Below are positions 31,845 to 39,185 of a DNA stretch of 53,473 nt, in pieces; the stretch's first letter is position 1; every line of letters starts with the position of its first letter. The stretch is from Nitrososphaerales archaeon (GTDB lineage: Archaea; Thermoproteota; Nitrososphaeria; Nitrososphaerales; Gagatemarchaeaceae), in assembly GCA_030038395.1 (NCBI GenBank), contig JASHOZ010000013.1, positions 1 to 53,473 on the forward strand, written 5' to 3'. Made by a program: the position numbers and the translations under genes. The notes under the pieces were generated by a model. That model made no database searches. It saw nothing but the letters and a program-made list of their open reading frames with translations, and was not told the origin of the DNA.

Positions 31845-32021
31845 GTGCTCCCTCCTTCTAATCACAGGTAATTAAGTGTTAGCCGCCTGTAATTGCATGA
31901 CTTGCGAGGGAGCGAAGAGTCGCTTGGCCGCGAGGCTGAGCAATGCCAAGTAGTAACGTCATAGGGATGACCCGACGATCACTGCTACACATCAGCTCGG
32001 CCCGCCGTATCTCGGGCCAGA

Positions 32022-32810
32022 CTACTTGCTTCTCTCGCTTCGGTGAGGCCGCGTGCCCCGCACGCCACTCGCCGCATTCACAGCCAGCATCTTCGCCACC
32101 ATCTTCCCGTGCTTTGCCTCGTCTATGTCGATGGATTCGAGCAGGATGCGGGCGACCGGATGGTCCACCTTGACGCTGTCGCGCAGGCTCACCTCCTTTG
32201 CCGAGTCCTCCAGCGCCAGAACGCTCTCAAGCAGGTCCCTCCCGGGAAGCTCGAACTCTCTTCTGCCGTCTGACTCCAGCCAGGAGATGACTTGAGAGAC
32301 GACGTCGCCATGCCTGATACTGTCCGACGCGATCATACGCAGCAGGAGCTTGGTGTAGTCGTCCGTTGTCCTGTTCGCAAGCTGGAGATACTGTTCTGCG
32401 GCGGCTAGCTCGAGCTGGAGTCTCTCCCTCAGAAGCGCCAAGGACTTGCTATTTCCGCTTGGCTCCTCCAGGCGGCTCGCGACGATCCCCTTCCCTGCTC
32501 TGACGACCGCGACCTGACGGGCAGCCTCGAACAGCTCGACCATCTCGACTGGCCCCAGGCCAGAGCCGGACCGCCTGATCACCTTCTCGGCGAGCGGCTC
32601 GACCAACTGCTCTACGCTCGACGAACTCTCGTCCGCCCTGCCCCTCGTTTTCTTGAGATACTGTGTAACCGCCGAACGAGAGACTCCGAGCGAGGCGGCA
32701 ATCTCGCTGCCTGCGAACCCATCTCTCGCCATCCTCAGCGCGAGAGCAGCCCTGACCACCGGGATGAACCGTTCCTCACTTCCGATGGCCGCGGTTCTTC
32801 CTTTGGGCAT
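32022..32810 (-). CDS. HTH regulator fused to a ferritin-like (di-iron) domain
   Basis: N terminus: FIPVVRAALALRMARDGF, then GSEIAASLGVSRSAVTQYL, a helix-turn-helix like that of the COG2522 archaeal regulators. Residues about 125-245 form a ferritin-like four-helix bundle with repeated metal-ligand helices: ELAAAEQYLQLA, SDSIRHGDVV, ALEDSAKEVS, IDIDEAKHGKMV. The likely role is a transcription factor that senses iron (or oxygen/peroxide) through a di-iron site. It is divergent from an FTR1 permease with twin palindromes between. TATA TTTAAG (minus, 32842-32847) predicts a leader of about 10 nt. Confidence 0.8.
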   Translation of the reverse strand: MPKGRTAAIGSEERFIPVVRAALALRMARDGFAGSEIAASLGVSRSAVTQYLKKTRGRADESSSSVEQLVEPLAEKVIRRSGSGLGPVEMVELFEAARQVAVVRAGKGIVASRLEEPSGNSKSLALLRERLQLELAAAEQYLQLANRTTDDYTKLLLRMIASDSIRHGDVVSQVISWLESDGRREFELPGRDLLESVLALEDSAKEVSLRDSVKVDHPVARILLESIDIDEAKHGKMVAKMLAVNAASGVRGTRPHRSERSK

Positions 32811-32865
32811 GGCGACTTGAAGTCGCGCCTCTCGGGTCTTCTTAAACCATGCCCGTAAATTACAC

Positions 32866-32886
32866 TGTTAACAAAACATGTTAACA
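32866..32886. promoter_or_regulatory. Twin palindromic operators TGTTAACA
   Basis: Two perfect copies of the palindrome TGTTAACA (32866-32873 and 32879-32886) are separated by AAACA, 13 bp centre to centre. They lie between the HTH-ferritin regulator (minus) and FTR1 (plus), just upstream of TATA-like sequences for both (TTTAAG at 32842 for the regulator, ATAAATATTA at 32896-32905 for FTR1). A site controlling both genes is likely. Confidence 0.65.
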
Positions 32887-32982
32887 TCGTCATCGATAAA
32901 TATTACGTATGTTATACTCGAGACGGTTGCCTCGGATTCCAAGTGACCGACCAACGGCGGCCGCAGGGGGCATACCCTGAAC

Positions 32983-34002
32983 ATGCCTGCATCTGAGGGC
33001 TCGGGTGGCCTCGGCGCAGACCCAAAGATGCCGCGCTTTGACTCGCGGCGGTTCGTCCGCACCGCGGCGATCGTGGTCGGCGCGGGGGTCATCGCCGCGG
33101 TCCTGATCTGGCAGGGCATCACGGCCGCGGGCAACCCTAACCCGACAACGAGCACGTCCTTCCCGATCGCAGCGCTCGACATCGCTGTCCTGGTGAACCG
33201 CGAAGGTCTGGAGTCCATTCTTGTCTTGGCCGCCCTGATAGCCGGCCTGAAAGGGAAGGACTACGGGTACCAGCGTCCTGTCCAACTCGGCGCAGGGCTC
33301 GGCTTCTTTGCCGGAGTAGCCACCTGGTTCGTCGCGATCTCTATCGTGAGCGAGCTGATAGTCAGCTATGGGGGGCTTGCCGTTCAGGCTGCGACCGGTA
33401 TGTTCGCTGTCGTCGTCCTTCTGATAGTGATGAACTGGTTCTTCCACGGTGTCTATTGGTCCGGGTGGATCAACATGCAGACGAGGGCCAAGAGGTCGTT
33501 CATCGCCGAGGCCCAGCAGGTCGGCAAGAACACGCGTCGAGTGCTTGTGGGCCTCGTGCTCCTCGGCTTTGCCTCTGTGTACCGCGAGTCCGTCGAGGTC
33601 GTGCTTTTTCTCCAGAGTTACTACATCGAGATGGGGCCCAAGGTCGTGTACTACGGTGCGGCGGCGGGTCTCGTCCTGACCGTCGCCGCCGGCTACCTGA
33701 CCTTCCTGGGGCACAGGCACCTTCCGTACAAGAGGATGATGGTGACGACTGGCGCCATGCTCACGGGGGTGCTCTTCGTGATGGTGGGGGAGGAGGTAAA
33801 CGAGATGCAGCTCGCCGGCTGGATAGGGACAACCAACATTCCCGCGCTTCGGGCTACGCCGGCGTGGGCAGGCCTCTGGTTCTCTGTCTTCCCTAACGTC
33901 CAGACGTTCGTCGGGCAGGCGGCGGCACTCCTGCTCGTTGGAGGCGCGTACTTCATCTCTAGGCGCAGGATGTCAAAACTGATCGGCTCCCAGCCTCGGT
34001 AG
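32983..34002 (+). CDS. FTR1-family iron permease
   Basis: 339-aa membrane protein with about seven transmembrane helices. Both iron-binding motifs of the family are present: NREGLESILVLAAL (REGLE, first repeat) and YRESVEVVLFLQ (second repeat REx(V)E). An N-terminal cytoplasmic extension of about 30 residues precedes helix 1. In other organisms FTR1 imports Fe(III) after oxidation by a partner; no oxidase gene is adjacent here. ATG 32983 follows a long leader that contains TGTTATAC (32918-32925). Confidence 0.9.
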   Translation: MPASEGSGGLGADPKMPRFDSRRFVRTAAIVVGAGVIAAVLIWQGITAAGNPNPTTSTSFPIAALDIAVLVNREGLESILVLAALIAGLKGKDYGYQRPVQLGAGLGFFAGVATWFVAISIVSELIVSYGGLAVQAATGMFAVVVLLIVMNWFFHGVYWSGWINMQTRAKRSFIAEAQQVGKNTRRVLVGLVLLGFASVYRESVEVVLFLQSYYIEMGPKVVYYGAAAGLVLTVAAGYLTFLGHRHLPYKRMMVTTGAMLTGVLFVMVGEEVNEMQLAGWIGTTNIPALRATPAWAGLWFSVFPNVQTFVGQAAALLLVGGAYFISRRRMSKLIGSQPR

Positions 34003-34323
34003 CAGGTCGCTCTCGTACAGCATGAGAACGGTGGCTCGCCGACAGTACTTGGTGAGAAGCCTCCATCTGTGGACGAGGGCTAGAATGTACGAGAGCCTCC
34101 TCGACCCGAGGGGTCAGAGTTCAGTCCGAAATGTGTAGCATCTGTGAGACCGCGGAGCACGGACTGACGAGGGCGAAGTTGCTCCCAGCGAAACCGTCCA
34201 GTTGCAGCCGGCCCAGAGCTCCAGCCGGGTGTCAATGTCTCGCGACCCTTCGGATGACCCAAAGGAATGCTCGCGGTGGGACGCTACGCCCTCCAACACG
34301 GTAACCCGCCCGGTCACGCGGGG
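34003..34323. other. 320-bp gene-free gap with two inverted repeats
   Basis: Between the convergent FTR1 and cyclase-ACT genes. It contains a short hairpin CCTCG-ACC-CGAGG (34099-34111) followed by an 8-bp inverted repeat TCAGTCCG (34121-34128) / CGGACTGA (34160-34167) with a 31-nt loop. Small open frames here have no protein-like character. It could be a structured RNA or bidirectional terminator; no known RNA family is recognised. Confidence 0.35.
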
Positions 34324-35394
34324 CTAGACCGCGAGCTGTTTCTCGCCAGTGGCGAGTTCTTCGAGCAGCTCGTAGCATCTGAGAGCGTCCTTCTCCTCAA
34401 TCACGACGATCGCGTGGGGGCTGCAGGTGATGTATTCTACGAGGTTCACTCCGTTCCGCGCAAGGTGCGTGCTGATGGTCGCAACGACCCCTGGGATGTT
34501 CATCACGGAGTCCGAGAGAGAGATCACTATCTCGGCCAGGTCTGTCGTCACGCTTAGGATTCTCTTCTTGGCGACGACAGTCTTCAGCTTCTCGAGGTTC
34601 TTGGAGTCTGTGATCACCTTCACCGTCTCGATGCCTGACACTATGTGGAGAGTCTCGCCTCTGGAGTAGTCTACCTCAGCGGAGAACTTGGCGAGTGCCT
34701 TCGGAATCGCGGGGTCGTTGGTGAGGGCCACGACCGCTATCTTGTTCTTCAGGGTGAGCTTCAAGACGAGCTTCTTCATGGCCTCGTTCTCGCTGATTCT
34801 GTCCTCGGCCGGATACCGGGTGACGAGGCTGATGGTCTGCGGTTCCGGGACGGAGCGCGCCTTCCTCGCTTCCTCCTCCCAAGGCATCTGGACCTTATAG
34901 ACGTCGACCGGAAACGCGACGTTCTTGAGGTTCTGCGACTCGAACTTTATGAGAGCATAGGGGAGCTTGTTCCTGACCTGGTCGTACACCTGCTCGGAGA
35001 TGAAAACCTCCTCCCCGTTTGCGAGAGTCTCGATTCTTGAAGCGATGTTCACCGCGTCGCCATATACATCGCCGTTCTGATGCACTACGTCGCCGATGTG
35101 TATCCCTACTCTCACGAGTATCTTCCGTGTGGCGCGCGCGTTGTACGCGTGAAGCGCCTTCTGGACCTCGACGCCGCACTTCGTCGCATCGAGTGCGCTC
35201 TCGAACTCAACAAGGAACGCGTCCCCCATTGTCTTGACCTCGTGGCCCCGAAACCGGCTGAACACCGGCCTCACGATTTCCCTGTGCTTGCGCAGAAGTC
35301 TCAACGCGAGAGACTCGTCTCGTTGGCTGAGCGCGGTGTATCCCACGATGTCAGTGAACATGATTGCCGCGAGTCTGCGGCTAGAACGAGGCAT
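34324..35394 (-). CDS. Class III nucleotide cyclase fused to an ACT-like domain
   Basis: Residues about 1-165 are a class III adenylate/guanylate cyclase domain: IMFTDIVGYTALS (first metal Asp), VKTMGDAFLVEF (second metal Asp), VRVGIHIGDVV, DVYGDAVNIASRI (transition-state Asn/Arg). Residues about 205-356 resemble aspartokinase-type ACT modules, with ISLSDSVMNIPGVVATISTHLA and GVNLVEYITCSPHAIVVIEE. ACT domains bind amino acids, so this may be a cyclase controlled by an amino acid. TTTTAACG (minus, 35426-35433) predicts a leader of about 10 nt. Confidence 0.85.
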   Translation of the reverse strand: MPRSSRRLAAIMFTDIVGYTALSQRDESLALRLLRKHREIVRPVFSRFRGHEVKTMGDAFLVEFESALDATKCGVEVQKALHAYNARATRKILVRVGIHIGDVVHQNGDVYGDAVNIASRIETLANGEEVFISEQVYDQVRNKLPYALIKFESQNLKNVAFPVDVYKVQMPWEEEARKARSVPEPQTISLVTRYPAEDRISENEAMKKLVLKLTLKNKIAVVALTNDPAIPKALAKFSAEVDYSRGETLHIVSGIETVKVITDSKNLEKLKTVVAKKRILSVTTDLAEIVISLSDSVMNIPGVVATISTHLARNGVNLVEYITCSPHAIVVIEEKDALRCYELLEELATGEKQLAV

Positions 35395-35448
35395 AGGGGC
35401 AAGACTGGCGCGAAGTGTTCCCGTTAAAACAATTTTCCATGGCCATGC

Positions 35449-35489
35449 GGGGTGGGGGAGGGCCCTTCGTGAAATAACCCGGCCACCCC
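35449..35489 (-). terminator. Possible terminator after the phosphatase gene
   Basis: On the minus strand, TGGGGTGG-type sequence at 35483-35490 pairs with CCACCCC (35449-35455) around a 27-nt loop, 11 bp after the stop of the dual-specificity phosphatase, followed by AAAATTGTTTT. The T-rich tract also carries the TATA box of the cyclase-ACT gene. Confidence 0.35.
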
Positions 35490-35500
35490 AGGGTGACCGT

Positions 35501-36007
35501 TCAGTGAGAGACCTCTCGGTCGCTTGCCGCTTCTCCGGACGCGTGCCCTCCGAAGTCCAAAACGGCCCCTTCCTGCGCCGTCTCGACGAACTGGGGCTTG
35601 ATCTGTCTCAGCGTCTTGAGAGCCTGCGACGCCGTCATCCCTTCGCTCTTGACCAGGTAGGCCGCCAAGACGCACCCCGTCCTTCCCTGCCCTGCCAGGC
35701 AGTGAACAAGGGTCGCATTCCCCTTCAACAGGTTTGCGGATATGAAGCCTGCTGCTTCTTGAAGGGTCTCAAAGTCCGGTCTCGCATGGTCCCTGATTGG
35801 AATGTGGCGCACATCCAGGCCGAGTCCCTCAAGCCAGCGGGCCGGAAGTGGCTGCTCGGTGAGCGTGAGCACGGTTCTGATTCCCTGTTCCTTCAGCCAG
35901 CTCAACTGTCTCCTGGACGCCGGATATCCCGATCCTGCGAGCCTGTGTTCTTCTATCCAGACAAACCCAGTGGGCTTCTCGCTTACTCTGGCTCTAAGCT
36001 TCCTCAG
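35501..36007 (-). CDS. Dual-specificity protein phosphatase, probable CTG start
   Basis: Catalytic P loop HCLAGQGRTG with the nucleophilic Cys and Arg, and upstream general-acid Asp in IPIRDHARPDF. The first conventional start (TTG 35905) would cut off the conserved N terminus. The same frame encodes KPTGFVWIEEHRLAGSGYPA just upstream, the standard first strand and turn of archaeal dual-specificity phosphatases. CTG 36007 is the best near-cognate start, giving MRKLRARVSEKPTGF and 168 aa; no Shine-Dalgarno is clear. It lies downstream of the SSB gene, same strand. Confidence 0.85.
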   Translation of the reverse strand: MRKLRARVSEKPTGFVWIEEHRLAGSGYPASRRQLSWLKEQGIRTVLTLTEQPLPARWLEGLGLDVRHIPIRDHARPDFETLQEAAGFISANLLKGNATLVHCLAGQGRTGCVLAAYLVKSEGMTASQALKTLRQIKPQFVETAQEGAVLDFGGHASGEAASDREVSH

Positions 36008-36069
36008 GAAGACGCCGCCGGTCCCCGACCCTGACCACCCTCTCGTTGCCGGCCTGCCGGATGTCGCTC

Positions 36070-36363
36070 TCAGGCTTCGAGGATTTCTAGCTTGCCGTAC
36101 CTTCCGACGTTCAGTCTTAGCTCGCCCCTGAAGCTGTTGGTATAGCCATTAGTCACCCTGACCTTCGAGCCCTGCTTCACCATGTCGATTTGGTCGTCCC
36201 ACAGCGACAGCTTGATCTGTCCGCTGTCGTCCTTCAGCATGCAGTCTGCGACCCTTGCCTGGTCGCCCGTCTTCAGGTTAACCGTCCGGGGTTCGGCCAT
36301 CTCTGATATCTCTCCTTCTGCGTCGACGCGTCTCATCCCATCGCGCAAGTCCTTCACGTTCAT
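36070..36363 (-). CDS. Single-stranded DNA-binding OB-fold protein
   Basis: 97-aa one-OB-fold protein similar to archaeal SSB/SOSS-B: VKDLRDGMRRVDAEGEI, ARVADCMLKDDSGQIKLSLW and VRVTNGYTNSFRGELRLNVG. ATG 36363 (MNVKDL) is exactly at the start predicted from TATATAAC (36389-36396), so the message is leaderless; the upstream ATG at 36399 lies within or before the TATA box and is rejected. Lacks the acidic Gly-rich C-terminal tail of crenarchaeal SSB. Confidence 0.85.
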   Translation of the reverse strand: MNVKDLRDGMRRVDAEGEISEMAEPRTVNLKTGDQARVADCMLKDDSGQIKLSLWDDQIDMVKQGSKVRVTNGYTNSFRGELRLNVGRYGKLEILEA

Positions 36364-36388
36364 GTGTATCTTCGGGCGGGCCGGGGCC

Positions 36389-36396
36389 ATATATAA
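36389..36396 (-). promoter_or_regulatory. TATA box of the SSB gene
   Basis: GTTATATA on the minus strand, centred about 29 bp before ATG 36363. It rules out the longer start at 36399 and supports a leaderless SSB transcript. Confidence 0.6.
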
Positions 36397-36460
36397 CATT
36401 GAGGCGGCCGACTCGTCTCTCGAAACAATTTAATCGGAAACTCATGGTCGGTCGCTGCTG

Positions 36461-37495
36461 ATGACAGCCGGATTGGTCGATGCTGGTCTACTCCTCGCTG
36501 CATTCATGCTCCCCTTCCTCGCGATTCTGTTGGCCATGCCTCGATTCATGAAGTACCTCAGAATGTCGGGGAGAGTGGTCGACGATGTCCACAAGACCCC
36601 TCCTACCAAGGTGCCCTGTCCGGTAGGCCCTCTCCTCTTCATCGGCGCTCTGGTGGGAGAAGTGTTCGTCTATCTGGCGTTCGGCTCCCTCATACCGCTC
36701 GTCGTCGTGGGTGGCGCCGGAATCGCCTTCGCGGTCGGGATAGTCGACGACCTGTTCGTCCTGGGTGGGAAGACGAAGCCGCTTCTGCTCGTCTTCGCGG
36801 CGGCTCCGCTCGTGGTCGCAGCATTGCTCCAGTCGGGTGTGTACGATGCGAGCATCGCCTTTCCGCTTCTGGGTAGCACGGGAGCGCACTTCACAATCTA
36901 TACCCTGCTCGTTGTGGCGGCGTTCCCAATCGTCGCGAACGCCTTTAACATGATGGATTCGTTCAACGGTCAGATCTCCGGCTTCACCGTCCTGACTTCG
37001 CTCGCACTGCTCTTTGCGGTCGTCCTCCGGGCGACCTTCGACTCGGGGTACTCGCTTGCGCGCGTCGCGAGCGTCCTCCCCCTCGTGGCGATCTCGGGGG
37101 CGTTCTACATCTTCAACAGATTCCCTTCACAGGCCTTCGACGGCGACAGCGGAGCCCTCATGCTGGGTGCCATATTCGCGACTCTCGCCGTGACAAGTGG
37201 CGTGGAGATCGCGGCCATCATAGCCATCGTCCCTGCGATACTCAACTCGTTCTACACGCTCTCCAGCGCGAGGGGCTTCGTCGAGAGGAGGAGGATGACT
37301 ACGAGGCCTACGCGCCTGGGGGAGGACGGGAAGCTCTACGCATCGATGGAGAAGTCCGCCCCTACCACGCTGATTAGGCTAATTCTACTCTCCGGACCGC
37401 TCGACGAGCAGGGCGTGGTACGCGAGGTCCTGCTTCTCACCGCGGTGTCCTGCCTTCTTTCGTGCGCCACGTCCGTATTGACCTGGGTGCACTAG
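36461..37495 (+). CDS. GlcNAc-1-phosphate transferase (MraY/WecA/Alg7 family)
   Basis: Transfers GlcNAc-1-P (or a similar sugar phosphate) to a dolichol-type lipid, the first step of N-glycan or surface-polymer assembly. About ten membrane helices. Motifs: VVDDVHKTPPTKVP (DDxxx K/P), VGIVDDLFVLGGKTK, VANAFNMMDSFNGQISG and DGDSGALMLG. 344 aa. ATG 36461 is about 31 bp from CAATTTAAT (36429-36437?), consistent with a short or absent leader. It is followed after 1 nt by a small membrane protein. Confidence 0.9.
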   Translation: MTAGLVDAGLLLAAFMLPFLAILLAMPRFMKYLRMSGRVVDDVHKTPPTKVPCPVGPLLFIGALVGEVFVYLAFGSLIPLVVVGGAGIAFAVGIVDDLFVLGGKTKPLLLVFAAAPLVVAALLQSGVYDASIAFPLLGSTGAHFTIYTLLVVAAFPIVANAFNMMDSFNGQISGFTVLTSLALLFAVVLRATFDSGYSLARVASVLPLVAISGAFYIFNRFPSQAFDGDSGALMLGAIFATLAVTSGVEIAAIIAIVPAILNSFYTLSSARGFVERRRMTTRPTRLGEDGKLYASMEKSAPTTLIRLILLSGPLDEQGVVREVLLLTAVSCLLSCATSVLTWVH

Positions 37496-37496
37496 G

Positions 37497-37751
37497 ATGA
37501 GGGGAGCCGCTCTCATAGCGATAGAGCTTGCCGCCTTCTTACTGATTATCGGCGAGACATACTTCTTCTTCATGGCTATCGTCCCCCTCGGACCTGTGCC
37601 TCACGGCCTGGGGGAATACACGGCGATCACGCTCGCCAAGGTTTTGCTGACCTTCGGGCTGGGCGTCCTTTGGTTGGTCGTGGTGGCCTCGATCACTCGA
37701 CTCTACGTCCGGTCGAAGCTTCGGCCCCATCCTCCCACTCCTTCCGCTTGA
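37497..37751 (+). CDS. Small two-helix membrane protein
   Basis: 84 aa with two hydrophobic helices (AALIAIELAAFLLIIGETYF and VLLTFGLGVLWLVVVASI) and a basic tail RLYVRSKLRPHPP. It starts one base after the GlcNAc-1-P transferase stop, so it is probably a subunit or accessory protein of that enzyme. Family not recognised. Its last 59 bp overlap the acetyltransferase gene on the opposite strand. Confidence 0.65.
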   Translation: MRGAALIAIELAAFLLIIGETYFFFMAIVPLGPVPHGLGEYTAITLAKVLLTFGLGVLWLVVVASITRLYVRSKLRPHPPTPSA

Positions 37752-38202
37752 CGTCGAACTCCCTCCTGCTGTAGGCGACCCTCGCCGGGACACCCATCAC
37801 GACCTTGCCGCTCGGCACGTCCTTCGTGACAACCGCACCCATCGCTACGACCGCCCCCTTCCCTATCCTGACTCCTGCCTTGATCACCGCCCTGGCCCCG
37901 ATAACCGCGCCGTCCTCGATGACCACCCCGGTCATCCTCTTGCTTGGCGGATACGGGTCGTTCGTAAGCGCTGCGGCCGGCCCGATGAAGACGTTCTTGC
38001 CAATCCTTGAGAGGGGCGGGATGTAGACGAGCCCCTCAATCATGGTGCCGCTCCCTATCCTGACGTCATAGTCGACGTGCGCCAGCGAACCTATCTTCAC
38101 GTTGTCCCCAATCACCGTCTTCGAGCCAACGTAGGCATAGTTCCATATCCTGACGTTCTTGCCTATCTTCGCATCGGCCGCGACGGTGTTGGTTGGCTTC
38201 AT
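37693..38202 (-). CDS. Left-handed beta-helix acetyltransferase (WbpD-like)
   Basis: Hexapeptide-repeat protein: AKIGKNVRIWNYAYVGSK, IGDNVKIGSLAHVDYDVRIG, SRIGKNVFIGPAAALTND, VIEDGAVIGARAVIKAGVRI. The closest match is UDP-3-amino-glucuronate N-acetyltransferase (WbpD), with catalytic Asn/His region NDPYPP. 169 aa is shorter than WbpD (about 190). It is 4 nt downstream of a Gfo/Idh/MocA dehydrogenase similar to WbpB, the preceding enzyme in that pathway. The WbpE aminotransferase is not in the window. Confidence 0.85.
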   Translation of the reverse strand: MKPTNTVAADAKIGKNVRIWNYAYVGSKTVIGDNVKIGSLAHVDYDVRIGSGTMIEGLVYIPPLSRIGKNVFIGPAAALTNDPYPPSKRMTGVVIEDGAVIGARAVIKAGVRIGKGAVVAMGAVVTKDVPSGKVVMGVPARVAYSRREFDVKRKEWEDGAEASTGRRVE

Positions 38203-38206
38203 CCTC

Positions 38207-39145
38207 TCAGCTCAGGTATATCGGCGTCCCCGACGAGCTCGACGCGAGCACGGCCTCTGCGACCCTGGTCGTGTTCATCCCGTCCTCTCCCGTCACCAGC
38301 GCCTTGCGCCCCTCTGCTATCGCCGTCGTCCACTCTTTCAGCTCTAGCGTCAGAGGCTCCTGGAACTGCCTCTTCGGGACAGTGGTCACTTCTCTCTGGT
38401 GGACGCTCATCTGTTGTGTGACGAAGTCCACGTCGATGACCCCCTCGGAGAAGACCGCCGACAGCGTCCTGACCCTGTTGGGGGTTATCCAGTTGGTCAC
38501 CAAGAACGCGGTCCTGTTCCCGGAGAATCCCAGCAGGATTGCGGCGAAGTCCTCATGTTCTAGAGGCGGATAGAAGGCTCCTACCCTAGCGAACACCACC
38601 TTCGGCTCTTCCGCGAAGAGCCATCTCGCCGTGTCTATGTCGTGGACAGAGGCGTCCTTGACGATTCCGACGTCGACAATCGCATCGCCCCGTTTGTTCT
38701 CCCTGTGGAACTCCAACAGGAACGGGTCTCCCATGCTTCTGTCGGTGAACGTCTTCTTGAGCTCGGTGATGGGGGGGTTGAACCGCTCTATGAACCCGAC
38801 GGTGAGCGTCCTGTTGTGCGACTTCGCCGCGTCGATGAGCTTCTCTGCGTCAGCCGACGTGGTGGTCATCGGCTTCTCGACGAACGTGTGGAGGCCCGCC
38901 GAGAGGGTCCTCGTGGCCATCGAGAAGTGCGTCGAAGCCGGCGTGCATATGTTCGCCCCGTCCAGCTTCTCCCTCGCGAGCATGTCATCCAGCGACGAGT
39001 ATCCCGGGACGTCGTAACGCTTCGAGAACTCGGCGAGCCTCCTACTGTCCACGTCGCATATCGCTGCGAGGCATCCAAGTTCGCTGAGAACCCTGACGTG
39101 GTTCTTCCCCCAGCCGCCCGTTCCGACCACCCCTATCCGGGTCAA
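38207..39145 (-). CDS. Gfo/Idh/MocA-family sugar dehydrogenase (WbpB-like)
   Basis: NAD-dependent sugar dehydrogenase: Rossmann start RIGVVGTGGWGKNHVRVLSE, ICTPASTHFSMA, the conserved HTFVEKPM (catalytic Lys), and DVGIVKDASVHDIDTARWLF with the active-site Asp/His pair. It is probably a UDP-sugar 3-dehydrogenase feeding the acetyltransferase next to it. TTG start at 39145; 312 aa. Same strand and operon as the dehydrogenase-like gene upstream. Confidence 0.88.
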   Translation of the reverse strand: MTRIGVVGTGGWGKNHVRVLSELGCLAAICDVDSRRLAEFSKRYDVPGYSSLDDMLAREKLDGANICTPASTHFSMATRTLSAGLHTFVEKPMTTTSADAEKLIDAAKSHNRTLTVGFIERFNPPITELKKTFTDRSMGDPFLLEFHRENKRGDAIVDVGIVKDASVHDIDTARWLFAEEPKVVFARVGAFYPPLEHEDFAAILLGFSGNRTAFLVTNWITPNRVRTLSAVFSEGVIDVDFVTQQMSVHQREVTTVPKRQFQEPLTLELKEWTTAIAEGRKALVTGEDGMNTTRVAEAVLASSSSGTPIYLS

Positions 39146-39185
39146 GCTGAATGCGCCCCTCCAGTGCGCGATATAGGGTATTCTG

